NCBI RefSeq assembly: GCF_900110835.1
Contig: NZ_FOJG01000002.1
Span: 124,001-188,000 of the forward strand
Reading direction: 5' to 3'
DNA: 64,000 nucleotides
From: Chitinophaga arvensicola
GTDB lineage: Bacteria; Bacteroidota; Bacteroidia; Chitinophagales; Chitinophagaceae
In this document: piece by piece, positions 27,443 to 35,815 of the stretch
How the letters are laid out: each line of letters begins with the position of its first letter
Position numbering within the stretch: position 1 is the first letter of the stretch
Translations under genes and position numbers: made by a program
The notes under the pieces: generated by a model
Told to the model about the DNA's origin: nothing
The model's input: only the letters and a program-made list of their open reading frames with translations
The model's database searches: none

Positions 27443-27991
27443 ATGAAAGCGTTAATAACCTCGATCGCCCTGACGATCTTCTTCACCCTTCAAGGCGCTG
27501 CCCAGGCAAGCCAGCCTGTAAAAGCCGCCGCTACTAAACCCGCTACTGTAGAAGTGGCCACGCTGAGCGACAGCACCATCATCGTGGCAAAGGAAAAACG
27601 GACTTACACCGGCGGCCGTAAGGTAGAACAGCCTGTTGCAAAGAGTATTTCTGAAAAAGGTGTTTCCCGTCCGCAAAAACAGGTTGCTGAATTTATGGAC
27701 GGCTTGTTTGTAAACAAGGCACTGGACCCAAAGCAATTCAAACAGGTTACTACAGATCAGGAGCTGAAAGGGATGAAAGTGGTCATTAGAAAGGACCACA
27801 AAGTATACCGTTACCTGGGTGATCAGGACCGTATTGTGGAAATATTGCAATCGGCCAACCGCCCGGCGGGTTGTACAGACTGCACTACGCGCGAATGCAA
27901 TGGTACGGTGTATGAATGCGCCTGTGTAAATAATTTTTGTTTCTGTGTTCTTTGTGTGGAGATCACCAAATTGAGTGAACTGGCGGAGTAA
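27443..27991 (+). CDS. Exported protein with Cys-rich C-terminal tail
   Basis: A 182-residue protein with a signal peptide (to about 22, LQGAAQASQ), a low-complexity Ala/Thr/Val stretch (22-45), a central helical part, and a tail in which eight cysteines fall within about 30 residues (CTDCTTREC, CAC, CFCVLC). No other Cys occurs in the protein. The tail could bind metal or form a knotted disulfide domain; no known motif such as CXXCH is present. Family not recognised. Its last 29 bp overlap the 3' end of the convergent gene at 27963-28424. Confidence 0.6.
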   Translation: MKALITSIALTIFFTLQGAAQASQPVKAAATKPATVEVATLSDSTIIVAKEKRTYTGGRKVEQPVAKSISEKGVSRPQKQVAEFMDGLFVNKALDPKQFKQVTTDQELKGMKVVIRKDHKVYRYLGDQDRIVEILQSANRPAGCTDCTTRECNGTVYECACVNNFCFCVLCVEITKLSELAE

Positions 27992-28424
27992 CTAAAGCAG
28001 CCGATGACTGCGCCGTTGCAAAACCGTTCATAAAGGTCAGCAGGGTTTCCCTGGAATAGCCCTCCCTGCTGTCTAAGGTATATCTTATCTTGTTGTTATG
28101 CCGGACAGCCATTTGGTAGTAAGGAGGAAAACGAACATCATCATGGAATTCACGCAGCTCCAGCACAGTCTCTTTCAGTGGAAACGCAACTTCCCTGTTC
28201 CGGAAAAATTTCATATAACCGATTATTAGTTGCCCCTGTTCTGTGCGAAGGCTATTGGTAAATGTTAAGGTACATTTTGCCCGGATATAATAAATGATAA
28301 AAGGAATCAATAATATTCCGGCGCTCCCTACGATGAAAATAGCTAAGATGCGGTACATGTAAAAATACCTTTCATTCTGCGCGAGATAATTATAGTAACG
28401 GCTGGTCGGGTTAATTTCCATCAT
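27963..28424 (-). CDS. Hypothetical single-span membrane protein
   Basis: A 153-residue protein with one strong hydrophobic segment near residues 25-46 (ILAIFIVGSAGILLIPFIIYYI) followed by a soluble C-terminal domain with beta strands and a positive stretch (RHNNKIRYTLDSREGYSRE). No family recognised. The gene converges on and overlaps the Cys-rich gene by 29 bp, which is unusual but both frames look protein-like. Confidence 0.45.
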   Translation of the reverse strand: MMEINPTSRYYNYLAQNERYFYMYRILAIFIVGSAGILLIPFIIYYIRAKCTLTFTNSLRTEQGQLIIGYMKFFRNREVAFPLKETVLELREFHDDVRFPPYYQMAVRHNNKIRYTLDSREGYSRETLLTFMNGFATAQSSAALVTPPVHSIW

Positions 28425-28578
28425 TTTACGATATAAGGGTGAGCAAATATACGGTAAAGTTGTAACAGGGTAACTGGAAATTTATTACAAGATAGGAGCA
28501 AAATAGTGTTGAAATAAGTCAAATTATCAGGTGAATACTATCCGGGTTCAGGCTAACTTCAAACCCATGATAACGTTC

Positions 28579-28983
28579 ATGAAAAAACATACCTGGTTGT
28601 TACTGTTGCTGTGTTGCTGGGCCTGTAACCATACTTCCGCACCAGCACACCGTTATGGTTCCGTTACCGGACTGAAACCGGAAAAGATCGCTGAGTATAA
28701 ATCGCTCCATGCCGCCGTATGGCCGGCTGTGTCAAAGCAGATCCGGGAATGCAACATCCGTAATTATTCCATTTTTCTGAAGCAGATCAATGAACAGTAT
28801 TACCTGTTCAGCTACTTTGAATATACCGGGAAAGATTTTGCTGCCGATATGGCAAAAATGGCCGCCGATAGCACGACCCAAAGATGGTGGAAGGTCACTG
28901 CTCCCTGCCAGCTCCCGTTACCCGATGCTGCTGCGAAAAACGCCACCTGGTCAGACATGGAAGAAGTATTTCACCAGGAATAA
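28579..28983 (+). CDS. L-rhamnose mutarotase-like lipoprotein
   Basis: A 134-residue protein with an N-terminal lipoprotein signal (LLLLLCCWAC, lipobox CWAC) fused to a RhaM-like domain. RhaM interconverts alpha and beta L-rhamnose using an active-site His; here the matching stretch is KSLHAAVWPAVSKQIRECNI followed by NYSIFL, and the family's RWW motif is present near the end (QRWWKV). Most RhaM proteins are cytosolic, so the lipoprotein signal is odd. The ATG at 28579 gives a clean signal; ATGs at 28567 and 28531-side extensions are less likely. No other rhamnose genes are nearby. It converges on the response regulator with 1 bp between the stops. Confidence 0.75.
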   Translation: MKKHTWLLLLLCCWACNHTSAPAHRYGSVTGLKPEKIAEYKSLHAAVWPAVSKQIRECNIRNYSIFLKQINEQYYLFSYFEYTGKDFAADMAKMAADSTTQRWWKVTAPCQLPLPDAAAKNATWSDMEEVFHQE

Positions 28984-28984
28984 A

Positions 28985-29695
28985 CTACAGAAAACGCTGC
29001 TGTATCAGCGCCATAAATGCCGGCCTGAACTTATCACTCAGCGGAATACGCTTATCGCCTATAAATACATGATTTTCCTGGACTTTATCGATCCGGCTTG
29101 TGTTTACAATGTAAGAATTATGCACCCGGATGAATGGTACCGTGAGTTGTTCGGCCATCTCCTTTAACCGTTTATATACCAGCACTTCTTCCCGGATGGT
29201 CACGATCCGTACATATTCCTTTTCGCCTTCCAGGTATAGCAATTCTGATAACCTGATCTGCAGTAAGGTTTTCCCGGTTTTAACAAAATAGTAATCTTCT
29301 GTTTGTTTGGGTACGGATGCTTCCGGGATACGGGCAGGTATAAACGCAGATTCTATTTTTTGCCGTGCTGCCAGGAAACGCTTGAGCGTAATGGGTTTCA
29401 GGAGGTAGTCGATGGTCGGGAAATTATAGCTGGCCGCAGCATATGCGGTATAAGCGGTGGTGAACACGATCTTCATCTCGGGCGGCAACAAGGCGGCGAG
29501 TTCCATTCCATCCAGCCGGGGCATATTGATATCCAGGAAGATGAGATCCGCTTTATGGCTTTTTAAGAAAGTCAATGCCTCCAGTGCATCATAACACCTG
29601 GCTACTACCTGCCAGTCGGTTGTTTGCGCAATATGCAGTTCCAGCAGGCTTACTGCATTGGGTTCGTCATCTACTATCATACATTTCAGGCTCAT
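28985..29695 (-). CDS. LytTR-family response regulator
   Basis: A 236-residue LytR/AlgR-type regulator. The receiver domain (1-120) has the acidic pair DD at 9-10, the phospho-acceptor D55 (LIFLDINMPR) and K at about 106 (LLKP). The LytTR DNA-binding domain covers about 135-235 (FVKTGKTLLQIRLSELLYLE, VHNSYIVN). Its start overlaps the kinase stop by 4 bp, so the two are translationally coupled and form one two-component pair. Targets are not evident. Confidence 0.93.
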   Translation of the reverse strand: MSLKCMIVDDEPNAVSLLELHIAQTTDWQVVARCYDALEALTFLKSHKADLIFLDINMPRLDGMELAALLPPEMKIVFTTAYTAYAAASYNFPTIDYLLKPITLKRFLAARQKIESAFIPARIPEASVPKQTEDYYFVKTGKTLLQIRLSELLYLEGEKEYVRIVTIREEVLVYKRLKEMAEQLTVPFIRVHNSYIVNTSRIDKVQENHVFIGDKRIPLSDKFRPAFMALIQQRFL

Positions 29696-30708
29696 AAAGG
29701 AACAGATAAAACAGCGGTGAAATAATGCCCGGATTGATTTGCCTGTAACGTGAAATCGGCGCCGTACAACAAGGACAGGCGTTTCCTCAGGTTGTCGATC
29801 CCGGAGCCACCCGGGCGGTTATGAAGTGGTTCCGCCGGTAAACTGTTACGTGTCCGGAAATGGAGCCGCCCGTTCTGTTGTACCAACTGAAGCTCAATTT
29901 CATTTTGCTGGCTGGCTTTGTCGATGCCATGTTTGAAAATGTTTTCCGTAAACGTCATCAGCAACATAGGCGGTATCCGCGCTCCTGGCGGTATATCATG
30001 GATAAACGTCAACGCGATTTCATGCCGGATCCGGATCCGTTCCAGCGCAATATAGTTTTCCAGGAATGCGATCTCCGTGGCAATGTCTACCTGGTCCTTC
30101 GGGCTCTCTTCCACAAAATAGCGCATCATATCCGATAACCGCTCTATCAATGCTGCTGTGCGCGGGGCTTCCCGGTAGGCTTCATAGTAAATGTTATTCA
30201 GCGTATTGAAGAGGAAATGGGGTTGTACCTGCGACTTCAATAAATCGAGTTCTGTTTTTGCATGTTGTAATACCAACGCCGCTGCCTGCGCTTTCAGCTC
30301 AAAATAAACAATGGCCATCCGGAAAACAAAACTTAACAAAAACAACAGGGGGATTCCTGTCAGGTAACGCAACATTATTTTCATCGTGAGCGGCTCCGGA
30401 TGAGTGGTAAACCACGTGTTGTAAATCCAGGTAAGCAGGAAGCCCCTGCATAATCCCGTCACCAGTAAAAACACCAACACGGCTATAACATATACCACTA
30501 TACGCCCTTTTAAATACAACTGCACAAACAGCCAGTTGATGTTCCCATAAATCACCAGCGCATAAAACAACACGTTCAGTAACGAGAACACAACTGCCTG
30601 ACCGAAGCCGTCTTCCGGTAGCATAGAGAAGAACATCATAAAAAAAACAACCAGCCAGAGTGCCCATTGTACCCGGGCGGCGGTCGACATACGGTTAATC
30701 AGTTGCAT
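29692..30708 (-). CDS. LytS-type sensor histidine kinase
   Basis: A 338-residue membrane kinase with four helices in residues 14-135, then the His_kinase domain with the phospho-accepting H164 in SQVQPHFLFNTLNN, and a compact HATPase domain (about 245-338, MLLMTFTENIFKHGID and GSGIDNLRKRLSLLYG). No extracellular sensor domain is present, as usual for this Bacteroidota subgroup. It is upstream of and overlaps its LytTR partner. The signal is unknown. Confidence 0.93.
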   Translation of the reverse strand: MQLINRMSTAARVQWALWLVVFFMMFFSMLPEDGFGQAVVFSLLNVLFYALVIYGNINWLFVQLYLKGRIVVYVIAVLVFLLVTGLCRGFLLTWIYNTWFTTHPEPLTMKIMLRYLTGIPLLFLLSFVFRMAIVYFELKAQAAALVLQHAKTELDLLKSQVQPHFLFNTLNNIYYEAYREAPRTAALIERLSDMMRYFVEESPKDQVDIATEIAFLENYIALERIRIRHEIALTFIHDIPPGARIPPMLLMTFTENIFKHGIDKASQQNEIELQLVQQNGRLHFRTRNSLPAEPLHNRPGGSGIDNLRKRLSLLYGADFTLQANQSGHYFTAVLSVPL

Positions 30709-30922
30709 AGCCCCAATTTACGAAGCTTTTGCAAGCAGTAATGAACTCCGGATTTAATATTCAACGATTCCCGGCAATGTTTCAACAGATCCACCCAAAA
30801 ACTCAACAGGTACTGTCATCATCAGAAATCCGCCACCCGTTAAAAAAAGAAGGAATTGCATTGAATTCATTTTACCGGCTGCCGGTGAGGCACGCATCTT
30901 TGGCGGGTAAAAGTCTATCCAC

Positions 30923-31711
30923 ATGCAAACAAAACACTGTTTTTTTCTCCACTTTTTAATAGGTTGTGCTATGCAGACACTCTCTGCACAAACCGATACC
31001 ATCAGCCCGCAACATCTCCGGCTCAATACGGGTTTCCTGCAACCCGGTGTAAAGCAATACCTGGTATATTTCCAGGCGCCTGCTCATTCCAACTGGCTGG
31101 GGCTTAGCCTCTGGACACGGGAAATAGAGAAGAGCAGCTGGCAGCAGGAACCGGTATTCCGCATTACCCAGCACTGGTACAGCGAAGACAGTACCCGCTA
31201 TCTCGAAAGCTATTCTATCAACCGTGCCGCCGATTTTTCGCCCCTGTATCATGCAGAAACCAGGGGTAAGGAACAGAAAGCCTATCGCTGGTCTGCCCGG
31301 GAGATCACCGGCGATACCACAGCTAATAATAAGGCCGCCGGTTTTAAGCTGGCTTTTGACAGCCCCAGCTACAACTGGAACCTCGATATGGAAACATTCG
31401 AAATGCTGCCTTTAAAGGCCGGAAAAACATTTGTAATACACTTTTATGACGCCGGCCTGGAACCGCCGAAATACGTCACGTATAAGGTCACAGGCAGTGA
31501 AGTATTACAGCTCAACGGACGCCAGACAGTTGATTGCTGGAAATTGTTTACCGAAGGCGATTCGCCGCGTGGACACTATACGCAGACATTCTGGATCAGC
31601 AAAGACGGTCATGAATTCCTGAAAGAAGAGGATTTCTTTGGAGGCTTTTACCGGTATAAGATCAAACTTTCCGGAGCGGCACCACATTTGCCGGAAAGGT
31701 TTAGCAGGTAA
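30923..31711 (+). CDS. Hypothetical exported protein (DUF3108-like)
   Basis: A 262-residue exported protein; the signal peptide ends near residue 22 (MQTLSAQT). The mature part is beta-rich (QYLVYFQAPAHSNWLGLSLW, DCWKLFTEGD, FWISKDGHEFLKEEDFF), with the closing FWISKDGHEFLK resembling the DUF3108 / outer-membrane lipoprotein-like beta fold. This assignment is weak. A CATCTTTG box (one mismatch to TAnnTTTG) lies at 30895-30902. The gene diverges from the LytS kinase. Confidence 0.55.
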   Translation: MQTKHCFFLHFLIGCAMQTLSAQTDTISPQHLRLNTGFLQPGVKQYLVYFQAPAHSNWLGLSLWTREIEKSSWQQEPVFRITQHWYSEDSTRYLESYSINRAADFSPLYHAETRGKEQKAYRWSAREITGDTTANNKAAGFKLAFDSPSYNWNLDMETFEMLPLKAGKTFVIHFYDAGLEPPKYVTYKVTGSEVLQLNGRQTVDCWKLFTEGDSPRGHYTQTFWISKDGHEFLKEEDFFGGFYRYKIKLSGAAPHLPERFSR

Positions 31712-31715
31712 ATAT

Positions 31716-31753
31716 GGCGGGGTAATGCCCGGTTATCCGGCAGGCACCCCGCA
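31716..31753 (+). terminator. Hairpin after the exported-protein gene
   Basis: Outer arms GCGGGGT and ACCCCGC (31717-31723 and 31746-31752) enclose an inner GCCCGG / CCGGC stem with a TTAT loop, with one bulged base. It begins 5 bp after the stop. No T-run follows, so it may be a processing or transcript-stabilising hairpin rather than an intrinsic terminator. Confidence 0.4.
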
Positions 31754-31808
31754 TGGCCATCTCCCGGAAATATTATCGTAACTTGGCCGCCTGATCAAGC
31801 AGCTGGCC

Positions 31809-32459
31809 ATGGAGCAACACCCGGATATTCTCACTTATCTCAACAAACATTTTCCTACACTGGACAAGGATTTGAAGGAATACCTGTCCGTTATCGGCGG
31901 CTTAAAAAAAATACCGGCAGGTGAAGTACTCCTGAAACAGGGGCAGTATATCCGGTTCACCGTACTGGTACTGGAAGGCCGCATCAAGCTATACCGCGAA
32001 GGAGAGGAGCAGGGCGAATTCTTTATGTATTACCTCGAACCCGGCGATGCCTGCGCTATTTCCATGATATGCATTGCTTCCGGTAAAGAAAGCGAAGTAA
32101 TGGCAAAGGCAGTGGAAGAATCGGTGGTGCTGATGATACCCGTGCAACACATGGAATTACTGATGAAAGACTACAAAAGCTGGTACCGCTTTGTGATTGA
32201 ATCCTATCGCCGCCGCTTCGAAGAAGTACTGACAGTGCTTGACAGCACCGTTTTTAAAAGTATGGATGAAAGGCTGCTGTCCTATATCCGCGAACAGTCC
32301 CGGCAACTCAATACCCGGCAACTGAAATTAACGCACCAGGAAATTGCCACGGATATTAATTCCTCGCGGGAAGTCATTTCCCGACTCCTGAAAAAAATGG
32401 AACAGAAAGGTCTCGTAAAACTCAACAGGAACTATATCGAAGTACTGCCGGCAGATTAA
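31809..32459 (+). CDS. Crp/Fnr-family transcriptional regulator
   Basis: A 216-residue regulator: cyclic-nucleotide-binding-like beta roll (about 15-125, GEVLLKQGQYIRFTVLVLEG) and a C-terminal winged helix (about 145-215, LTHQEIATDINSSREVISRL). It lacks the N-terminal Cys cluster of Fnr, so it should not carry an Fe-S cluster. The gene lies 120 bp upstream of the sulfur-module genes in the same direction. A near-perfect Crp-type box at 32517-32532 in that gap suggests it regulates them. Effector unknown; sulfide or persulfide sensing is inferred from the context only. Confidence 0.9.
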   Translation: MEQHPDILTYLNKHFPTLDKDLKEYLSVIGGLKKIPAGEVLLKQGQYIRFTVLVLEGRIKLYREGEEQGEFFMYYLEPGDACAISMICIASGKESEVMAKAVEESVVLMIPVQHMELLMKDYKSWYRFVIESYRRRFEEVLTVLDSTVFKSMDERLLSYIREQSRQLNTRQLKLTHQEIATDINSSREVISRLLKKMEQKGLVKLNRNYIEVLPAD

Positions 32460-32516
32460 CCCGCTTTCAAACCTTTTCTACTCCGGATCGTTATACGTCT
32501 GTTAATCGGATGCTTA

Positions 32517-32532
32517 TGTAACAAATGTCACA
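32517..32532 (+). promoter_or_regulatory. Crp/Fnr-type operator
   Basis: TGTAACAAATGTCACA, an inverted repeat with a single mismatch between half-sites, matches TGTGA-N6-TCACA with one change. Its centre lies about 40 bp before the expected transcript start of the sulfur operon (-7 box at 32554), the position of a class II activator site. The adjacent crp-like gene is the obvious candidate regulator. Confidence 0.6.
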
Positions 32533-32553
32533 GAAATACCGGCTGCGATGATA

Positions 32554-32561
32554 CACCTTTG
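32554..32561 (+). promoter_or_regulatory. -7 box of the sulfur operon
   Basis: CACCTTTG, one mismatch to TAnnTTTG, 18 bp before the first ATG. The -33 position is occupied by the Crp-type operator rather than a TTTG, as expected for an activator-dependent promoter. Confidence 0.45.
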
Positions 32562-32579
32562 TATCCTTAAAGCAGGAAA

Positions 32580-33149
32580 ATGGACGTAATAGCATTTGTA
32601 AAGCAGCCATGGCCCTGGTATGTGGCGGGTCCGCTCATCGGATTAACCGTACCGGCGCTGTTGCTGCTGGGGAATAAGTCGTTTGGCATCAGCAGTTCTT
32701 TGAGACATATCTGTGCCGCTTGTATACCGGCCAATATCCCGTTCTTCCGGTACAACTGGAAAAAAGAAGCCTGGAACCTTTATTTCGTAGGGGGGATCAC
32801 GTTAGGTGGTATCATTGCCGGCAACTGGTTGTCAGATCCATCGGATATGGTCATACATCCCGCATTGGCAGCGGAGTTGAGTAGCTATGGTATCCATAGT
32901 CACCACGCGCTGATACCCGCAGATTTATTCAGCTGGGCAGCACTGGGCAGCCTTCGTGGAAGCCTCATGATGATAGGAGGCGGTTTCCTGGTTGGATTCG
33001 GAACCCGTTATGCGGGCGGCTGTACCAGCGGTCATGCTATCATGGGATTATCTACGCTGCAATGGCCTTCACTCGTAGCCACTGCCTGTTTTATGGTGGG
33101 GGGCTTCATCACCGCCAATCTTATTTTGCCACTTCTTCTTTCATTATAA
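32580..33149 (+). CDS. YeeE/YedE-family sulfur-compound transporter, first half
   Basis: A 189-residue membrane protein with about five helices. YeeE/YedE (TsuA-like) proteins move thiosulfate or related sulfur compounds across the inner membrane through conserved Cys sites; here the hallmark is RYAGGCTSGHAIMG near residue 145. In Bacteroidota the transporter is often split in two half-size genes, and the second half (DUF6691-type) follows 15 bp downstream. Its substrate here, thiosulfate or sulfide-derived persulfide, is inferred. Confidence 0.88.
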   Translation: MDVIAFVKQPWPWYVAGPLIGLTVPALLLLGNKSFGISSSLRHICAACIPANIPFFRYNWKKEAWNLYFVGGITLGGIIAGNWLSDPSDMVIHPALAAELSSYGIHSHHALIPADLFSWAALGSLRGSLMMIGGGFLVGFGTRYAGGCTSGHAIMGLSTLQWPSLVATACFMVGGFITANLILPLLLSL

Positions 33150-33164
33150 AAGTTACCCGCTTAT

Positions 33165-33590
33165 ATGGAGCATAAATGGTTTAGCCAGCTTAAGTTTTTA
33201 ATCACCGGTACCCTTTTCGGAATTGTTTTTGTGAAAGCAGAAGTCATCAGCTGGTTCCGTATCCAGGAAATGTTTCGCCTGCAATCTTTTCACATGTATG
33301 GCGTTATCGGGAGTGCGCTGCTGGTAGGCATGTTGTCTGTCCTGATCATCCGGAAATTCAACATCCGCACCATCGGGGGAGAAGCCATTGTTTTTCACCC
33401 GAAAAAATTTAGTAAGGGACAGATATACGGAGGACTTATATTTGGAACTGGCTGGGCGATCACCGGCGCTTGCCCCGGTCCGTTATTTGCCCAGATAGGA
33501 ACCGGTGCTACCGTTATTGTGATTACCCTGCTCAGCGCCATCGCAGGCACCTGGGTATACGGAAAGTTCCGGGACCAATTACCACATTAA
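33165..33590 (+). CDS. YeeE/YedE-family sulfur-compound transporter, second half (DUF6691)
   Basis: A 141-residue membrane protein with four helices and the family motif WAITGACPGPLFAQIGTG, whose Cys is the counterpart of the one in the first half. It is the partner of the preceding half transporter and lies 11 bp before the metallo-beta-lactamase/rhodanese gene, all in one operon. Confidence 0.88.
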   Translation: MEHKWFSQLKFLITGTLFGIVFVKAEVISWFRIQEMFRLQSFHMYGVIGSALLVGMLSVLIIRKFNIRTIGGEAIVFHPKKFSKGQIYGGLIFGTGWAITGACPGPLFAQIGTGATVIVITLLSAIAGTWVYGKFRDQLPH

Positions 33591-33601
33591 AATTAACAGC
33601 C

Positions 33602-34942
33602 ATGGATATACATCAGTTTGAAGATAAAGGATTGGCACACTACTCCTATGCCATCTACAGTGAAATCGTCAAAGAGATCATACTCATAGATCCATCCCGT
33701 GACATCACGCCTTACCTGGAATATGCGAATTCCATGAATGCAACGATCGTTGGCGTGATTGAAACTCATCCCCATGCCGATTTTATCAGCAGTCACCTCG
33801 AACTTCACCACGCTACCGGCGCCCGTATATATTGCTCTGCACTCACCGGCGCTTCCTATCCGCATACAGCCTTCGACGAAGGCGCGAGCCTGCGCCTCGG
33901 AAATATCATCTTGAAGGCACTGAATACACCTGGTCACTCACCCGACAGTATCAGTATTGTACTCACGCATGGAGGGGAAGACCGGGCGGTTTTTACGGGA
34001 GATACGTTATTCATCGGCGATTGCGGCCGCCCCGATCTGCGGGAAAATGCCGGTAATATCACGGCAGACCGCAATACGTTGGCCAAACAAATGTATTATT
34101 CCCTTCGAAATAAACTCCTGGTACTTGGCGACGATGTGCTGGTGTATCCCGCGCATGGCGCCGGCACCCTGTGTGGTAAATCCCTCAGCGACGCCGATAG
34201 CAGCACCATTGCGGCGGAAGCGGTCAGTAACTGGAGCCTGCAACCCTCTACAGAAGCCGATTTTGTGGCAGAGCTATTATCGCAGCAACCTTTTATTCCA
34301 AAATATTTCCCCTATGATGTAGCCATCAACCGCGAAGGTGCGCCTGATCTGCAGCCAGCCCTGGAGAAAGTACCCATCATCAGCGGTGAACCGGTACCGG
34401 AAGGAAATGTAGTGATCATAGACAGCCGGCCGGCTGCTGCTTTTAAGCAGGGACATCTGCCCAACGCCATCAACCTGCAGAATGGCGGTAAGTTTGAAAC
34501 CTGGCTGGGAAGTATCATTGCACCAGGGGAGCCGTATTACCTGCTGGCTGCTAACGACCAGGAATTATGGCAGCTGATCCGCAAAGCCGCTAAAATAGGC
34601 TATGAAACAAATATCAAAGCCGCTGCGGTCACCAACGGTGGCGCCGTGACCATGGAATCCATGCCACTGGCCAATTTCAGGGAACATCCGGAGCAGTATA
34701 CTATCGTTGATGTACGGATGGCGTCTGAATCAAAAGAGGAGCCCATTTTTGAAAATGCCCTCTCCATTCCCCTCGATCAACTACGGGAACGGGTAACAGA
34801 AATTCCTACCGGCAAGCCCGTGGTGGTACATTGCGCAGGTGGCTACAGAAGCGCCGCAGGCAGCAGTATTGTAGCTGCCGCATTAAAAGATAAAGTGAAA
34901 ATATACGACCTCGGCGATGCCGTGAAAGAGTTTGCTTTCTGA
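33602..34942 (+). CDS. Metallo-beta-lactamase/rhodanese protein, persulfide dioxygenase-like
   Basis: A 446-residue cytoplasmic protein. The N-terminal MBL domain (1-245) carries metal ligands H56, H58 and D60 (THPHAD), H112 (TPGHSPD), D134 (FTGDTLF) and H185 (YPAHGAG), as in ETHE1-type persulfide dioxygenases. Two rhodanese domains follow: the first (about 255-345) has no active-site Cys and is degenerate; the second (about 360-446) has C411 in HCAGGYRS. Such fusions oxidise glutathione-type persulfide to sulfite and pass sulfane sulfur on. It is the last gene of the YeeE operon. The ATG at 33602 was chosen; an upstream in-frame start would overlap the previous gene by 120 bp. Confidence 0.9.
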   Translation: MDIHQFEDKGLAHYSYAIYSEIVKEIILIDPSRDITPYLEYANSMNATIVGVIETHPHADFISSHLELHHATGARIYCSALTGASYPHTAFDEGASLRLGNIILKALNTPGHSPDSISIVLTHGGEDRAVFTGDTLFIGDCGRPDLRENAGNITADRNTLAKQMYYSLRNKLLVLGDDVLVYPAHGAGTLCGKSLSDADSSTIAAEAVSNWSLQPSTEADFVAELLSQQPFIPKYFPYDVAINREGAPDLQPALEKVPIISGEPVPEGNVVIIDSRPAAAFKQGHLPNAINLQNGGKFETWLGSIIAPGEPYYLLAANDQELWQLIRKAAKIGYETNIKAAAVTNGGAVTMESMPLANFREHPEQYTIVDVRMASESKEEPIFENALSIPLDQLRERVTEIPTGKPVVVHCAGGYRSAAGSSIVAAALKDKVKIYDLGDAVKEFAF

Positions 34943-35047
34943 TCCGGAATTGTCGTAATACACCCGTTAATTGCCCTGTTTACCCCCTGTTATACTGCCC
35001 GGAGCAGGGTAACTTTAAGGTATTGTTCACCAGAAAAATCAGCAATT

Positions 35048-35428
35048 ATGTTTGGGAAAACAAAAGCATTCAGCGGGTACTCCGTCGATGACGTGAAAAA
35101 AGCAAAACAGTTTTACCAGGACATACTGGGACTGGAGGTAGCAACGGAAGGGGAGTACATGCTCACCCTTAAAATAGCTGGCGGTAATAACGTGTTGCTC
35201 TACGGCAAACCAAATCATACACCGGCCACTTTTACCGTGCTCAATTTTCCGGTACCGGACGCGGAAGCTGCCGTAGATCAGCTCATCGCCAAAGGAATCA
35301 CTTTCCTCCAATACGGCGGCGACATCCAAACGGATAAAAAAGGAATTCACCGGGGCGATGAAGGACCCACCGTGGCCTGGTTTACAGATCCGGCAGGTAA
35401 TATCCTGTCCGTAGTAGAAGCATCGTAA
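35048..35428 (+). CDS. VOC-family (glyoxalase-like) protein
   Basis: A 126-residue single-domain vicinal-oxygen-chelate protein (FSGYSVDDVKKAKQFYQDIL at the start, WFTDPAGNILSVVE at the end). VOC proteins are small dimeric enzymes or resistance proteins; no specific substrate can be read. A TAACTTTA box (35010-35017, one mismatch to TAnnTTTG) lies upstream. It is probably monocistronic, since the CDGSH gene downstream has its own -7 box. Confidence 0.85.
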   Translation: MFGKTKAFSGYSVDDVKKAKQFYQDILGLEVATEGEYMLTLKIAGGNNVLLYGKPNHTPATFTVLNFPVPDAEAAVDQLIAKGITFLQYGGDIQTDKKGIHRGDEGPTVAWFTDPAGNILSVVEAS

Positions 35429-35462
35429 ACAGCACCGGGAAGGAATAGCCGTTTGTTTTCCC

Positions 35463-35470
35463 TATTTTTG
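35463..35470 (+). promoter_or_regulatory. -7 box of the CDGSH gene
   Basis: TATTTTTG matches TAnnTTTG exactly, 21 bp before the ATG. No clear -33 TTTG at the usual spacing. Confidence 0.5.
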
Positions 35471-35491
35471 CCGGCTAAATAAGGAAGATTT

Positions 35492-35713
35492 ATGGCTACT
35501 AAAATTACAGTTAACAACAATGGTTCACTGAAAATAGAAGGTGAATTTGAAATCGTAGACAAAAACGGCGACAAATATGATCTGGCCGGACGGGAAGTAG
35601 TAGGTATCTGCCGCTGCGGCCTGTCTGCCAACAAACCTTTCTGCGATGGCTCCCACAAAGGTAATTTTGATCACGAAGCCATCGCTTTTGCCCTGCCACC
35701 AAAAAAGGCATAA
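35492..35713 (+). CDS. CDGSH iron-sulfur protein
   Basis: A 73-residue protein with the complete cluster-binding motif C-x-C-x2-S-x3-P-x-C-D-G-S-H (CRCGLSANKPFCDGSH, residues about 44-59), which ligates a [2Fe-2S] cluster by three Cys and one His. MitoNEET-type microbial homologues act in redox and Fe-S homeostasis. A strong terminator follows at 35731-35760. The gene is transcribed alone. Confidence 0.93.
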   Translation: MATKITVNNNGSLKIEGEFEIVDKNGDKYDLAGREVVGICRCGLSANKPFCDGSHKGNFDHEAIAFALPPKKA

Positions 35714-35730
35714 GCGTATGAGATCATTGG

Positions 35731-35760
35731 AAAAGGCTCCATGCAAATGGGGCCTTTTTT
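35731..35760 (+). terminator. Rho-independent terminator after the CDGSH gene
   Basis: 12-bp stem AAAAGGCTCCAT / ATGGGGCCTTTT with one G-T pair, loop GCAA, and a run of six T at its end. It starts 17 bp after the stop codon. Confidence 0.8.
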
Positions 35761-35815
35761 ATGTCCGGTAAAAAGGAGATTTGTTATCTGTAAGGTAGGC
35801 AATGTATTGCTGTAA

